Shown: piece after piece, positions 43,311 through 53,097 of the stretch
Layout of the letters: every line of letters starts with the position of its first letter
Numbering within the stretch: the stretch's first letter is position 1
Source of the DNA: Rufibacter sp. LB8
GTDB lineage: Bacteria > Bacteroidota > Bacteroidia > Cytophagales > Hymenobacteraceae
Direction of reading: 5' to 3'
DNA: 64,000 nucleotides
Assembly: GCF_014876185.1 (NCBI RefSeq)
Contig: NZ_JADALJ010000001.1
Span: 930,001 to 994,000 of the forward strand
Translations under genes and position numbers: made by a program
The notes under the pieces: generated by a model
What the model was told of the DNA's origin: nothing
Seen by the model: only the letters and a program-made list of their open reading frames with translations
The model's database searches: none

Positions 43311-43847
43311 CTATCTAAGGTCAGCGAATAATTTCTCCACGCCTTCGGAGATTTTGTTGTTGGCTTTTTCTTTTTTAGACGGAACTACTGCTGCCACTTC
43401 TCCTTGCCACACCAACGCCTCTGCTTTTGGATCAATCAAGTGCACTGAGACTGTTCCCTGCTGAAAACGGTTCACCACCACTTCCTTTGATTTCCAGGTA
43501 TAGCGGCGCTGGCCCATGTAATACGGCGCATCTGTCCTGAAATTGGTGTCGCGGGTTTGTACTTCGTCTGTGACCACCACGCCAATATTTACCTGCAGAT
43601 CTGGGTTAGCCTCAGAAAACCGCAGCCCTCTCCTCTCCAGCTGCCTTCTAACTTCAGACTGAATTACCACTAGATTCTCCTCCGCTTTTGGTGAGCCAAT
43701 AGAATCTGTGGAGATTGGTAAAAAGTTGAAGGTCTTGTAGTTACTCAGGGTGAACGCGTCATTTCCTTCAGAGTTCAAAACCCGTACAGAATTGCAGGCC
43801 GCCACCAGAAAAACCAGCAGGAAGCCTACCAATGATATATTTTTCAT
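43311..43847 (-). CDS. DUF4136 lipoprotein
   Basis: A 178-residue lipoprotein: signal MKNISLVGFLLVFLVAAC with lipobox VAAC, then the DUF4136 domain (NYKTFNFLPIST, IQSEVRRQLERRGLRFSEAN, DLQVNIGVVV, YTWKSKEVVVNRFQQGTVSV). Members are outer-membrane-facing lipoproteins of unknown function. The start at 43847 begins the signal peptide; the longer frame adds 18 residues without merit. It ends next to a strong bidirectional terminator. Confidence 0.9.
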   Translation of the reverse strand: MKNISLVGFLLVFLVAACNSVRVLNSEGNDAFTLSNYKTFNFLPISTDSIGSPKAEENLVVIQSEVRRQLERRGLRFSEANPDLQVNIGVVVTDEVQTRDTNFRTDAPYYMGQRRYTWKSKEVVVNRFQQGTVSVHLIDPKAEALVWQGEVAAVVPSKKEKANNKISEGVEKLFADLR

Positions 43848-43925
43848 GTTGTTATGCTTTGGTTGATACAATTGACTTGTACCAGAATAACAACAGCCCA
43901 CGCAAGTAAGTTTACCAAGCTGGAT

Positions 43926-43959
43926 TTTACCTCATTTCTGATTTAGAGGCCAAAAACGG
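43926..43959. repeat. PAL-A palindrome copy A24 (left arm truncated)
   Basis: TTACCTCATTTCTG leads into AGAGGCCAAAAACGG; the outer left arm is missing. Confidence 0.6.
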
Positions 43960-43979
43960 AAATACGTACAACCCCTTCG

Positions 43980-44372
43980 TTATTTGGGAAGGTTCATGCT
44001 AGCCTCTATCCCTTTCACCATGAGTTTAGCCGTGGAAGGATTGGTGGCCAGAGCCACATTGTGGAGGTCGCAGAGGCGCATGAGCATTTGAACATCTGGT
44101 TCATGCGGGTGTTTGCCCAACGGGTCTCTAAAGAAGATGACGGCCTGCAGTTTTCCTTCGGCTACCATGCTGGCAATCTGCGCGTCGCCCCCTTTTGGTC
44201 CTGACAACAGTTTTTTGACTTTTAGTCCTGTCTGTTCCACGTAAAGGCCCGTGGTTCCTGTGGCTACTAATTTGGTCTGCTGAAAAAGTTGGGCGTGGTC
44301 TTTCACAAAGGCCACCATTTCCGCTTTTTTTCCGTCGTGGGCTATAATAGCAATCGCTTTTTCTACTGCCAT
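43980..44372 (-). CDS. mgsA: Methylglyoxal synthase
   Basis: A 130-residue enzyme converting dihydroxyacetone phosphate to methylglyoxal and phosphate, a bypass of lower glycolysis. Conserved parts: AIIAHDGKKAEMVAF, VATGTTGLYVEQ, SGPKGGDAQIASMV with the catalytic Asp, and FFRDPLGKHPHEPDV. All motifs are intact. Start 44372 (MAVEKAIAIIAHDGKK) corresponds to the family's normal N-terminus; the longer frame to 44429 is not supported. Confidence 0.95.
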   Translation of the reverse strand: MAVEKAIAIIAHDGKKAEMVAFVKDHAQLFQQTKLVATGTTGLYVEQTGLKVKKLLSGPKGGDAQIASMVAEGKLQAVIFFRDPLGKHPHEPDVQMLMRLCDLHNVALATNPSTAKLMVKGIEASMNLPK

Positions 44373-44473
44373 GTTTGTTGTTGCGTTGTAAATTTTCTTG
44401 AAAATAGGCAACGCGCTCTCCCCAGCCAAAGAATTTCACCAGTTACTTTCAAATGCTACGCTTTGGGGCACAA

Positions 44474-44498
44474 AAAAGGGAGCCATTGGATCCCTTTT
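44474..44498 (-). terminator. Terminator downstream of the TPR-protein gene
   Basis: Stem AAAAGGGA (44474-44481) with TCCCTTTT (44491-44498), with a T run on the minus strand. Confidence 0.8.
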
Positions 44499-44524
44499 CA
44501 ATTCTTGTTCACTAGCTACAAGTA

Positions 44525-45676
44525 TTAGTCCTGCTGCAACAGGGCATCCATGCGCTTGGCATCTGCTGGTCTTTCCAGGGCAGAGTACACTTTCAGCAAT
44601 GACTGTACCGTGGTACGGTCAGATGGTTTTAACTTAAGCGATGCCTCAAAGTAAGGCAGCGCCTGGTTGAAGAATTTCTTCGCCTCGTTCAACATGGCCT
44701 TGCCGCTTTTCTGGTATTCGGCCAGTTTCATGTTGTTGGCTTTGCTGTTCAGGGCCGCGCCTTTGTTGAAGTAATATACGCCCATATTGTACTGCGCATC
44801 AAAGTTGTTGGGGTCTAGCTCCACCGCTTTTTTGTAAGAAGCCAGCGCTTCTTCGGGTTTGTTAACTTTGTCCAACAAGTTGCCTTTCACGGTCAATAAA
44901 TTTGCATTGGTTGGGTCCGCTGCAATAGCCGCATCCAATTTAGCCATAGATTCTTTCTCTCTGCCAGATTTCAGATACAAATCTAATTCCTGCAGCATGA
45001 AGTTACGGTCATTTGGGTAGGCGGCACGGGCTTTCTCCAAAATAGCCAAAGTCTCCTTGTCGTTTTTGTCTATGGAAGACGAGATGTACAGCAACTGAGA
45101 GAACACCGTAGGTGATGCCATCTTTTTGTCTACCAACTGTGAGTAAAGGGTCTTAGCCGAGGCAAAATCTTCTGCCCCAGTGGCCGCATAGGCTGCATAG
45201 ATGTAAGCCGTGGTATCTTCCGGCTTATAGGTAGCTGCTCTCATGTAAGCCTTCTGGGCGTCTGTAAACTTTTTGTTGTTATAGTGCTCCACGCCTTCGT
45301 TCAAGGCATAGGCATACATGTTGTTCATAAGCAACTGCTGGCGTTTGCCGGCATCTTCAGAGAATTCTTTTTTCTTGGTTTCCAGGGCTGGCACTTTGGC
45401 AAAAGCCTCATGCGCTGCCTTTGACATCTCAGCTGGGTTCACAGACTTACCGTAGATGGGGTGCTCTGCCATGGCCTGGTAAATTACGCCTTTGTAGTAC
45501 CACGCTTTGGCGTTGTCCTTGGTTTTCTCATGAACCACGGCTTTGTCAATTTCTGCCTTGGCTTTGTCTAAGGTGCCTTTCTCATTGTACATGATGGCAT
45601 TGGTAATGGCGCTGGTCTGCGCAAAGGCAACCTGCATTGAAAGTACAGCTGATGCCGTTAAAAGAAATTTTTTCAT
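44525..45676 (-). CDS. Secreted tetratricopeptide-repeat protein
   Basis: A 383-residue periplasmic TPR protein: signal peptide MKKFLLTASAVLSMQVAFAQ, then repeats of TPR type throughout (AKAWYYKGVIYQAMAEHP, AYALNEGVEHYNNKKFTDAQ, PEEALASYKKAVELDPNNFD, ALPYFEASLKLKPSD). TPRs mediate protein binding; the partner is unknown. It lies 157 bases downstream of gyrA on the same strand and ends at its own terminator. Confidence 0.9.
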   Translation of the reverse strand: MKKFLLTASAVLSMQVAFAQTSAITNAIMYNEKGTLDKAKAEIDKAVVHEKTKDNAKAWYYKGVIYQAMAEHPIYGKSVNPAEMSKAAHEAFAKVPALETKKKEFSEDAGKRQQLLMNNMYAYALNEGVEHYNNKKFTDAQKAYMRAATYKPEDTTAYIYAAYAATGAEDFASAKTLYSQLVDKKMASPTVFSQLLYISSSIDKNDKETLAILEKARAAYPNDRNFMLQELDLYLKSGREKESMAKLDAAIAADPTNANLLTVKGNLLDKVNKPEEALASYKKAVELDPNNFDAQYNMGVYYFNKGAALNSKANNMKLAEYQKSGKAMLNEAKKFFNQALPYFEASLKLKPSDRTTVQSLLKVYSALERPADAKRMDALLQQD

Positions 45677-45833
45677 CTCTTTTTATAGGTTAGTTTAGGT
45701 TGTTTGTTGTGTTACTTAAAATTATTATACCGGTTAAAACTCATCACTTCCAAAAGAAAAAGGATTTATGGTTTAAGGCGAAAGGAAGAATTAAAACATC
45801 TCTCTTTCGCCGCAAACACTTCTCCTAGCTTTT

Positions 45834-48374
45834 TTAGTTCTCACTAATAGTTTCAGGGTCTATTAAATCTGTTGGGTTCAAGGTCTCATCCAAAGGCAAC
45901 GTTGATTCATCTAAAATCACTTCGGCTTTGTCTTCAATCTCAATCTTGGCCACCGACGATATAGAATCACCTTCGTTCAGCCTCAACAAACGCACACCCT
46001 GTGACACCCTGCCAATTACTCTCAGGTCAGCCACACGAAGTCTGATGATGATGCCTGATTTGTTGATGATCATTAAATCATCTGAATCCAGCACCCCTTT
46101 TATGGCCACCAATCTACCGGTTTTCTCCGTGATGTTCAGGGTTTTTACGCCCTTTCCGCCGCGGTTGGTGATACGGTATTCTTCCAGAGAAGATCGCTTC
46201 CCGAAACCGTTTTCAGAAACAACCAGCAAGTTGGTCTCTGTGTTTTGTACACAAACCATACCAACTACTTTGTCCTCGGTGTCTGCCAAAGAAACCCCGC
46301 GTACTCCGGCGGCAGTTCTACCCATCACGCGTACTTTGGTTTCAGGGAATCTAACGGCCCTACCTGAGCGCAAAGCAATCACAATATCATTGGCGCCATT
46401 GGTCAGCTGCACGTCCAGTAAGCGGTCACCTTCATTAATGGTAATGGCCTGAATACCGGTGGCTCTTGGTCTTGAATACGCTTCAAGCGGCGTTTTCTTG
46501 ATAGTGCCTTGCTCAGTACAGAACACCAGGTAGTTGTTCAACACATAGTCAGGGTTTTTAAGCCCATGCACATTTATCACGGCGCGTACTTTGTCGTCTT
46601 TCTCTATATTGATAAGGTTCTGAATAGCACGGCCTTTGGTGGTCTTGCCTCCTTCAGGGATTTCATATACTTTCACCCAGAACACTCTCCCAGACTCCGT
46701 GAAGATCAACAGGTAATTGTGGGTGCTGGCAATGAATAAATGCTCTGTGAAATCATCAACTTTAGAAGCGGCTACGCCTCTTGATCCCACCCCACCGCGG
46801 CTTTGGCTGCGGTATTCTGTGAGGGCGGTACGCTTCACATACCCTTCATGCGAAATGGTGATCACCATGTTCTCATCTGGGATCATGTCTTCCAGCGAAA
46901 TGTCACTTGACACCATCTCAATGCTGGTGCGGCGCTCATCACCGTAGCGTTCCCTGATCTCAACCAATTCTTCTTTAATGATGTTCATGCGCAGCTCTTC
47001 GCTGGCCAGAACTTCCATTAAATAGTCAATCAAGGCTTTAATCTCCTGGTATTCTTTGTTGATTTTGTCACGCTCCAGACCGGTCAATCTATGCAGACGC
47101 ATGTCCAAAATAGCGCGGGCCTGAATATCTGACAAGCCAAAACGCTCGATCAAACCATTTCGGGCCACCTCAGGGTCACGCGAAGACCGGATCAAGGTAA
47201 TCACCTCGTCCAGATTGTCCAAAGCAATAAGCAAGCCCTCCAAGATGTGGGCACGCTTACGAGCCTCTTCCAGGTCATACTCTGCCCGTCTGATCACTAC
47301 CTCATGACGATGGTCCACAAAGTACTTGATCAGTTCCTTGAGGTTCAAGGTCATTGGGCGGCCACCTACCAGGGCTACGTTGTTCACCCCAAAAGAGGAC
47401 TGCAGCGCGGTGTACTTGAACAGGTTGTTGAGGACTACATTCGGGATGGCGTCGCGCTTGAGGTCATAGACAATGCGCAGGCCGTCGCGGTCAGATTCAT
47501 CGCGCAGGTCAGAGATGCCTTCAATTTTCTTCTCGTTGACCAGGGCGGCGGTTTTCTCAATCATGGCCGCTTTGTTGACCATGTAAGGAATCTCGGTGAC
47601 AATGATTTGCTCCTTGCCCGACTTAGTGGTTTCAAAATTAGCTTTGGCGCGAACAATCACGCGGCCCCGGCCATTCTCAAAAGCAGATTTTACACCGTCG
47701 TAACCATAAATGATACCACCGGTAGGAAAATCTGGGGCAGTCACATATTTCATGAGATCTGCGATGGTGATCTCATTGTCTTCAATATAGGCTATAGTGC
47801 CGTTCACCACCTCCGTGAGGTTGTGTGGGGCCATGTTAGTGGCCATGCCCACGGCAATACCTGAGGTTCCGTTCACCAACAGGTTGGGGAATTTAGCCGG
47901 CAACACGCTGGGCTCCTTTAAGGAGTCATCAAAGTTAGCGGTGAAATTGACGGTGTTTTTCTCCAGGTCGGCCAACAATTCATCGGCAATCCTTTTCAGG
48001 CGGGCTTCTGTGTAACGCATGGCGGCGGGAGAATCGCCGTCAATGGAGCCAAAGTTTCCCTGGCCGTCTACCAAGGGGTACCGCAAAGACCAGGGCTGGG
48101 CCATGCGCACCATGGTGTCATACACAGAGGAGTCACCGTGCGGGTGGTATTTTCCCAACACTTCTCCCACAATTCTGGCCGATTTCTTATATGCTTTGTT
48201 ATAGGAGACCCCTAACTCAGACATTCCGTACAACACCCGCCGATGCACCGGTTTCAATCCATCCCGCACGTCTGGGAGGGCCCGGGAGATGATCACAGAC
48301 ATTGAGTAATCAATGTAAGCGCCACGCATCTCATCTTCAATGTTGATGGGGATTATCCGTTCGTTTTCTGCCAT
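45834..48374 (-). CDS. gyrA: DNA gyrase subunit A
   Basis: An 846-residue type IIA topoisomerase subunit that cleaves and rejoins DNA, acting with GyrB to add negative supercoils. The catalytic Tyr121 is in [10 protein letters not shown]. The quinolone-resistance region has [12 protein letters not shown], with Ser82 and Asp86 (E. coli 83 and 87) in the sensitive form. The C-terminal beta-pinwheel carries a GyrA-box QSRGGVG near residue 525, which separates it from ParC. The acidic C-terminal tail ends [11 protein letters not shown]. gyrB is not in the window. A small lipoprotein gene lies 70 bases upstream. Confidence 0.97.
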   Translation of the reverse strand: MAENERIIPINIEDEMRGAYIDYSMSVIISRALPDVRDGLKPVHRRVLYGMSELGVSYNKAYKKSARIVGEVLGKYHPHGDSSVYDTMVRMAQPWSLRYPLVDGQGNFGSIDGDSPAAMRYTEARLKRIADELLADLEKNTVNFTANFDDSLKEPSVLPAKFPNLLVNGTSGIAVGMATNMAPHNLTEVVNGTIAYIEDNEITIADLMKYVTAPDFPTGGIIYGYDGVKSAFENGRGRVIVRAKANFETTKSGKEQIIVTEIPYMVNKAAMIEKTAALVNEKKIEGISDLRDESDRDGLRIVYDLKRDAIPNVVLNNLFKYTALQSSFGVNNVALVGGRPMTLNLKELIKYFVDHRHEVVIRRAEYDLEEARKRAHILEGLLIALDNLDEVITLIRSSRDPEVARNGLIERFGLSDIQARAILDMRLHRLTGLERDKINKEYQEIKALIDYLMEVLASEELRMNIIKEELVEIRERYGDERRTSIEMVSSDISLEDMIPDENMVITISHEGYVKRTALTEYRSQSRGGVGSRGVAASKVDDFTEHLFIASTHNYLLIFTESGRVFWVKVYEIPEGGKTTKGRAIQNLINIEKDDKVRAVINVHGLKNPDYVLNNYLVFCTEQGTIKKTPLEAYSRPRATGIQAITINEGDRLLDVQLTNGANDIVIALRSGRAVRFPETKVRVMGRTAAGVRGVSLADTEDKVVGMVCVQNTETNLLVVSENGFGKRSSLEEYRITNRGGKGVKTLNITEKTGRLVAIKGVLDSDDLMIINKSGIIIRLRVADLRVIGRVSQGVRLLRLNEGDSISSVAKIEIEDKAEVILDESTLPLDETLNPTDLIDPETISEN

Positions 48375-48444
48375 TTTACTTCAATACAGCTTAAATTTTG
48401 GACTATTTATAAGCAGGCAATTTACGCAAAAAGATAGTAAAAAG

Positions 48445-48693
48445 CTAATTCTTGCCCTTCTTGCCGGCACCTTTCCCGTCTAGTTCCTGTTGCACTTCTT
48501 TGGAAGGTTTTTTTAGCTTTTCACCTATTCTGGGGTTTTGCTTTTTGTACCAGGGCATGCCCCTGAACTGCTGTTCGCCGTGCCGGTGAACCTTTCTGGT
48601 TTGGCACGCATTAATAGGGCACTTGGGCATGCAGGAAAACAAGACCAGGCTCAACCCAACTACTGCCAAAAATGACTTTGACTGAGAAGACAT
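48445..48693 (-). CDS. Small Cys/His-containing lipoprotein
   Basis: An 82-residue lipoprotein starting MSSQSKSFLAVVGLSLVLFS with lipobox LFSC, followed at once by MPKCPINACQTRKVHRHGEQ and FRGMPWYKKQNPRIGEKLKK. The CPxxxC-type spacing with following Arg/His residues suggests a metal-binding or membrane-surface role, but I know no characterised member. The C-terminus is basic. Start 48693 gives a normal 21-residue signal; two upstream Met codons (48723, 48729) would lengthen it. Same strand as gyrA, 70 bases upstream of it. Confidence 0.72.
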   Translation of the reverse strand: MSSQSKSFLAVVGLSLVLFSCMPKCPINACQTRKVHRHGEQQFRGMPWYKKQNPRIGEKLKKPSKEVQQELDGKGAGKKGKN

Positions 48694-48813
48694 GAAGGAC
48701 GCTTTGAAAAAAGAGGAAGCCATGTTCAAAATTTTAAATGAGGAATAAACCTTATTTCTTTTTAATACCAGAAAGTTGTAAATTTAAAGTATAAACTACA
48801 GCGTTGAAGCTAT

Positions 48814-49578
48814 ATGAAATCTTTTATTAGAAAAGTTGGCCTGAGCATGACCCTTGGCCTTGGAATGACCTACGGTTCTTCTGCTCAAAACACTTTGGAT
48901 GGTGCCGCGGGCCAACAAACCCTGAATATGCTTTCTAGTCTGGGAAAGTCAGGGGCTACAGGAGGCGTTCTGGGTTTTGATAACCGGTATGCCGGCATGA
49001 AAGGCCACCCCTATTTCATTGATTCCTGGCTGCCTGGTTCTGTGGAGATTGCCGTAGACAACAAAGGAAAAACACAGGCTTATGATAACCTTAAAATAAA
49101 GTATGACGTGTTTTCCAACTTGTTGGTGGCCGTACTCCCCAAAAGTACTGATACCATACAGTTCAGCACCAATGCGGTAAAAAGTTTTGCCCTTGACCTG
49201 CCTTCGGCCACCGGCCCCATTGAATTCAGGAAATTCAAAGAAGCCCAGGCATTGGATCCCAAGTTGTCTGAGACTTTTATGGCTGTATTACATTCCGGCA
49301 AGTCCACCTTCCTTAAAAAGGTAGGCAAGACAAAAGTGGAGGCAAGCTACAAAGGCGCCTATAGTATGAACAGACCCTATGATGAACTGGTTGACGAGCA
49401 ACAGTATTTTCTCATTGTAGACGGGCAGATGCGCAAAATAAAATTGGCCAAAAAATCTGTGCTAGAGGCTTTAGGACCGAAGCAAGTGCAGGTGAAAAGT
49501 TTTATGGACAAGGAGAAAATCAACATTTCCTCAGAGGGTGATGTAGTGCGGGTTTTGGCCTATTTTGAGACTTTGTAA
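48814..49578 (+). CDS. Secreted hypothetical protein
   Basis: A 254-residue exported protein: signal MKSFIRKVGLSMTLGLGMTY through GSSAQ, then a mixed alpha/beta body. DSWLPGSVEIAVDNKGKTQA and YDVFSNLLVAVLPKSTDTIQ in the first half, with DELVDEQQYFLIVDGQMRKI later, resemble uncharacterised Bacteroidota envelope proteins. There is no catalytic motif I can name. A strong terminator follows 12 bases downstream. Confidence 0.75.
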   Translation: MKSFIRKVGLSMTLGLGMTYGSSAQNTLDGAAGQQTLNMLSSLGKSGATGGVLGFDNRYAGMKGHPYFIDSWLPGSVEIAVDNKGKTQAYDNLKIKYDVFSNLLVAVLPKSTDTIQFSTNAVKSFALDLPSATGPIEFRKFKEAQALDPKLSETFMAVLHSGKSTFLKKVGKTKVEASYKGAYSMNRPYDELVDEQQYFLIVDGQMRKIKLAKKSVLEALGPKQVQVKSFMDKEKINISSEGDVVRVLAYFETL

Positions 49579-49590
49579 TTTTAACTTATA

Positions 49591-49630
49591 AAAACAGAAA
49601 GGGCAGCCAATGGCTGCCCTTTCTGTTTTT
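49591..49630 (+). terminator. Terminator overlapping PAL-A copy A25
   Basis: A 19-bp perfect stem (49591-49609 with 49611-49629, inner GGGCAGCCA/TGGCTGCCC) running into a T tract. Its 3' end is also the start of the palindrome arm. Confidence 0.93.
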
Positions 49631-49660
49631 AGGCTCATTTTTGGAAATGAGCCTAAAAAC
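49625..49660. repeat. PAL-A palindrome copy A25, variant core, carries a stop codon
   Basis: GTTTTTAGGCTCATTTTTGG with AAATGAGCCTAAAAAC is perfectly paired although CGGG has changed to TAGG on one side and CCCG to CCTA on the other. The stop codon of the M14-like gene (49653-49655) lies in the right arm. Confidence 0.93.
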
Positions 49661-51389
49661 GCTTGCGCACCACGCCGCCCTTCCGGCTTTCCACTTCCAC
49701 CTGTAAGGTTGGGGCTGGCGCACTCACCACCCAACGCACCGTCACGCTGGAATGCCCTGGAATATTAGGGATCTCCAGCCGGGCCGGGCTTACTTTCTGT
49801 TCTCTCTCAAAAGTCTCCTGCCCAATACTTACCAAAATGCCAGATACCACCGTGCTATCTTTCAAACTGATGAAGTCTGGCCGCTCAATTTTGAAAAGCA
49901 GGTCCTGGCTTGAGTGGGTTGGTAAAACGCGGGTATTGGTAACGGTGGCCGTAACCTCTGTGTGGCCGTTTGCCAATTTCTTGGTTTCCACGCCCTGGAT
50001 TTCCAATTGCGGGGTATGCAAGGCATGAAACAAGGTGAGGACGGTGTTTTGGAAAAGCTTGGTCCGGTCAAAATGGGTGGTGGGGTCAGGCAGGAAATCT
50101 TTCTTCAGGCCACCAATCTCCACCATGCCCAGCGTAGGGTGGTTAAAGGGAACCCAGTCCAGGAAAGCCTCATCTGGGTAGAGCAGTTGCAAGGCTTCAT
50201 AATCAAATACCGCGGGCTTTGCATTCTGTTGAACCATTGAATAGCCGGGGAGAATCTCAGTTGAAAACGTATATACCCCACGTGCACCATGGAACCAATT
50301 CAATTGTCCTCCAAATGCACCCTGCAGGTTTTTAAATACCAAGGGGTAGGGCAATCCAGCCAGAAATTTCTGCGCCTCAGAAGCCAACATTTTATATACC
50401 CGCTCGTCTTCCTGAGTTGGGTTTTCAGCAAAAGAAAAATCCTCTTCATGAGGATGGAAAGCGCCAAACCCGCTGTACACCTGCGCAGCCGCAATGTTAG
50501 ACGCGCGCAGCACAAAGTTCTTTACATTCCGGTTCTCTGTGAGTGAAAACGGGTATTTGAAAGCCCCGCGCTGAATGTGCGCTGGCTGCCAGTTCCAGGG
50601 CCAGTCTCTGTTGGGATCATAGTTGCTCTGGGGGTCTTCGTTCACGCGGCCGTCATTGTCATTGTCAAGCCCCTCAAAGCCTAAGATTTCGTACCTGCCC
50701 GTTTTTTCAGAAGGGGTGGCAATCATTCTGAAAGGATTTTGCGGGTCCACCACAAATCGCCCATCTTTTGACTTACGGCGCATATAGGAGATGAATCCGT
50801 CCTTATTTAAATCTTCGGGTTTGTCTTCATCCAGTAGGCCGTCACCGTCATCATCTATTGGGATAACGCCAGCCCTTGGCGCTTCGGCAAACGGGTTCAG
50901 GACATTTTCCCTTAAATCTGGGTTAATGGTAGGGATGATGTAGAATGTTTTCTCCTTGAGAAGATTCTGCAGGAATAGATTGGACATATGGCCTTCTGCT
51001 AGAAACCAAGCCGTGAAAAGCACGTTTTCAACCCCTGGATAAACGGTGGAATGTATGTTGCCGTCCAGGTACAAGGCGGGTTTTTGCTCTGCCGTGCCCT
51101 CGCTGAAATCTGTGATGGTAAGAACCCACATTTTGCGGCCTTGGTGGGAGTCGCCCAAAGATTCCAGCTTCACCAGGTTGGGGTGCGCTTCGGCCAGTTG
51201 CTGGCAGAGGGCGGTGACGCTGGCATAGTCATAATACTTATTCCAAACGGCCTCTACTTTAGGAGTCAGAATGGAATCTTGTAAAACTACCGCTGGTCCT
51301 CCCTCCTGCGCAAATCCGGGTTGGTTGGTAACCGCAGCTAAAAAGCCAAGCAATACGAGGGCCCGTTTCAAGGTTTTCATACAGGTCAT
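49653..51389 (-). CDS. M14 carboxypeptidase-like secreted protein, probably inactive (downstream paralogue)
   Basis: A 578-residue exported M14-fold protein with signal MKTLKRALVLLGFLAAV. The zinc HxxE site in active relatives (GNIHGNE) reads GNIHSTV here, so Glu is lost, and the third ligand His is replaced by Ser in AAAQVYSGFGAF; only the general-base-like Glu in TFSTEILPG seems present. Two calcium-type loops, DDDGDGLLDED with DLNKDGFI and DNDNDGRVNEDP, interrupt the domain, and a beta-sandwich follows from about residue 450. ATGA overlap with the next gene upstream means translational coupling. It may be a pseudo-peptidase binding protein. The last codon and stop come from palindrome A25. 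Confidence 0.85.
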   Translation of the reverse strand: MTCMKTLKRALVLLGFLAAVTNQPGFAQEGGPAVVLQDSILTPKVEAVWNKYYDYASVTALCQQLAEAHPNLVKLESLGDSHQGRKMWVLTITDFSEGTAEQKPALYLDGNIHSTVYPGVENVLFTAWFLAEGHMSNLFLQNLLKEKTFYIIPTINPDLRENVLNPFAEAPRAGVIPIDDDGDGLLDEDKPEDLNKDGFISYMRRKSKDGRFVVDPQNPFRMIATPSEKTGRYEILGFEGLDNDNDGRVNEDPQSNYDPNRDWPWNWQPAHIQRGAFKYPFSLTENRNVKNFVLRASNIAAAQVYSGFGAFHPHEEDFSFAENPTQEDERVYKMLASEAQKFLAGLPYPLVFKNLQGAFGGQLNWFHGARGVYTFSTEILPGYSMVQQNAKPAVFDYEALQLLYPDEAFLDWVPFNHPTLGMVEIGGLKKDFLPDPTTHFDRTKLFQNTVLTLFHALHTPQLEIQGVETKKLANGHTEVTATVTNTRVLPTHSSQDLLFKIERPDFISLKDSTVVSGILVSIGQETFEREQKVSPARLEIPNIPGHSSVTVRWVVSAPAPTLQVEVESRKGGVVRKRF

Positions 51390-53047
51390 CGTTTTAATAG
51401 AATCTCTTTGGTTTGGGTGCCTGCCATGGGGCTATGGGCTTCTACCGTGACAAAACCAGTGCCGCTCACTAACCAGCTCACCTGCACTTTTCCGCCAGCC
51501 GGTAAGGCCGGGTAAACTTTAATTCTGGTTCCTTCGGTTAACTTCTGGTCGTCCTCCAACTGAAGCGTAATTTTCACTTTCTGCACCCAACTGCTGCGCT
51601 CGCCCATTTCTGAATGAGTAGGTAAATTGCCTGTGTTCTCAACCTCCGCAATAACCCGGGTCATACCTTTGCCCGCCACCTGCGTGGTAAGGCTGGTAAT
51701 TTTAAGCGAAGGCATGGCCATAGCGAACGCCGTGAAAAACTGCAGGTGCTTTTGGGCAAATGGAGCAAGCAGGTGTTTGGGCGGGGTGAACTTTACATAC
51801 GGGACCAACCCTCCTATTTCCACTGTCTGCCCGGGAAAATCTGGGTGCTTGATTTTTTGCCAGGGAATAAAAACGCCCGGCACGTCTTCATGTTCGGCCC
51901 AGCGCAGAAAATTGACATCTTCATATTCTGAAAGCGCGGCACTGGCAGTTGCAGAATCACTACTAAGCGCTACTGGCGGGTGCCACCAGGCGGGCGTACC
52001 GAAACTATATCTGCCGTAATGGAAATAGGCCCACTGGATCACATCGCCGGGGCCAGGCTTGGTAGAGGCTGCGCCTTGGGCGGAAACTGACTTTTTATAA
52101 AGCTCAGAAACCAGGTGATTTACCCGTTTATCTTTTTCCAACAACCCAGTTGTAACCCCTTTTTGGGCATTTGTGGCAGTACTTTCCCAGGGAATGGTCA
52201 AGGTATTGGCGGCTCCCAACACAAAAACGGCATATACGTTTCTAGATTCAAAGAGGAAATCTGCGAAGGCTTTTGTCTCACGTTCAGACATGGGGTGTTC
52301 GCCGGCGCCTTCCTGGAAATTAGGGAAATCATATGAGAAGTTTTTGTTGAAATGCACCCCTCCTTCCGGGTCTTCATTCCAGCGGCCGTCTTTGTCATTG
52401 TCAATCCCTTCTGACAATACGCGGTACACGCCTTTCTCTCCTTTGGAAGGGTCTGCCAGCACCATAACCCGAGGGTCTACTGCTGAAGGAATGTAAAGAC
52501 CGGTGGAATCCTGTATCCGCATTTGGGTGATCAATCCATCATTGTTTAAATCTTCAAAGGGATCTTCAAAAATGCGGCCATCACGGTCTTCATCGGCGGG
52601 TTGGGCGTTTCCGGTTCTTTCCCAGCGCAATTTTTCATGATATTGCTCGGTGGCGTCGGGGTTCAGGTTGGGCAGTATGTAAATGGTCTTGGTTTGCAGC
52701 AGTTTCAAAACCGAATCCTGCACCTGGGCAGATTGCAGCAGGCGTTCGGCCATCATGAGCGACATTTCAATGGCTGCCAGGTTTTTAGGCTCTACCCCGG
52801 CGGCAATCACCAAGGCGGGTTTGTTGGTTGCATTTTCCCGGCCCAAGGTCAGGAGCCACACTTCTTTGCCCGTAGCGGTTTTGCCAATGGTGGTAAGCGA
52901 CGCGTGTTTACTGTATTGAGCGGCCAGGTGCTGTAATCTGGTGGTGAGTTCTGCGTAACTAGGGTAATCTTTGCTTTGGCCCACGCTGGAAACACTTGCC
53001 CCTACCAAGGCAAGCAAAAGCCCCAAGGACTTTAAACTTCTGATCAT
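51386..53047 (-). CDS. M14 carboxypeptidase-like secreted protein, probably inactive (upstream paralogue)
   Basis: A 553-residue exported M14-fold protein, signal MIRSLKSLGLLLALVGASVS. At the zinc-binding position the sequence is AAGVEPKNLAAIE, so His and Glu of HxxE are both gone, and the third ligand region NVYAVFVLGAANTLTIPW also lacks His. Calcium-type loops DEDRDGRIFEDP, DLNNDGLI and DNDKDGRWNEDP are kept, as is the C-terminal beta-sandwich. It is clearly a paralogue of the following gene, with which it overlaps by four bases (ATGA). The start at 53047 begins the signal peptide; the frame is open to 53071. Confidence 0.85.
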   Translation of the reverse strand: MIRSLKSLGLLLALVGASVSSVGQSKDYPSYAELTTRLQHLAAQYSKHASLTTIGKTATGKEVWLLTLGRENATNKPALVIAAGVEPKNLAAIEMSLMMAERLLQSAQVQDSVLKLLQTKTIYILPNLNPDATEQYHEKLRWERTGNAQPADEDRDGRIFEDPFEDLNNDGLITQMRIQDSTGLYIPSAVDPRVMVLADPSKGEKGVYRVLSEGIDNDKDGRWNEDPEGGVHFNKNFSYDFPNFQEGAGEHPMSERETKAFADFLFESRNVYAVFVLGAANTLTIPWESTATNAQKGVTTGLLEKDKRVNHLVSELYKKSVSAQGAASTKPGPGDVIQWAYFHYGRYSFGTPAWWHPPVALSSDSATASAALSEYEDVNFLRWAEHEDVPGVFIPWQKIKHPDFPGQTVEIGGLVPYVKFTPPKHLLAPFAQKHLQFFTAFAMAMPSLKITSLTTQVAGKGMTRVIAEVENTGNLPTHSEMGERSSWVQKVKITLQLEDDQKLTEGTRIKVYPALPAGGKVQVSWLVSGTGFVTVEAHSPMAGTQTKEILLKR

Positions 53048-53097
53048 ATAAACGGGAAACAGGAAAAACAACGCAAGGGAAACTCTACAACCATGGG

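Noticed and set aside
47247-47864. 205-codon plus-strand frame
   Set aside because: Antisense to gyrA; shadow only.
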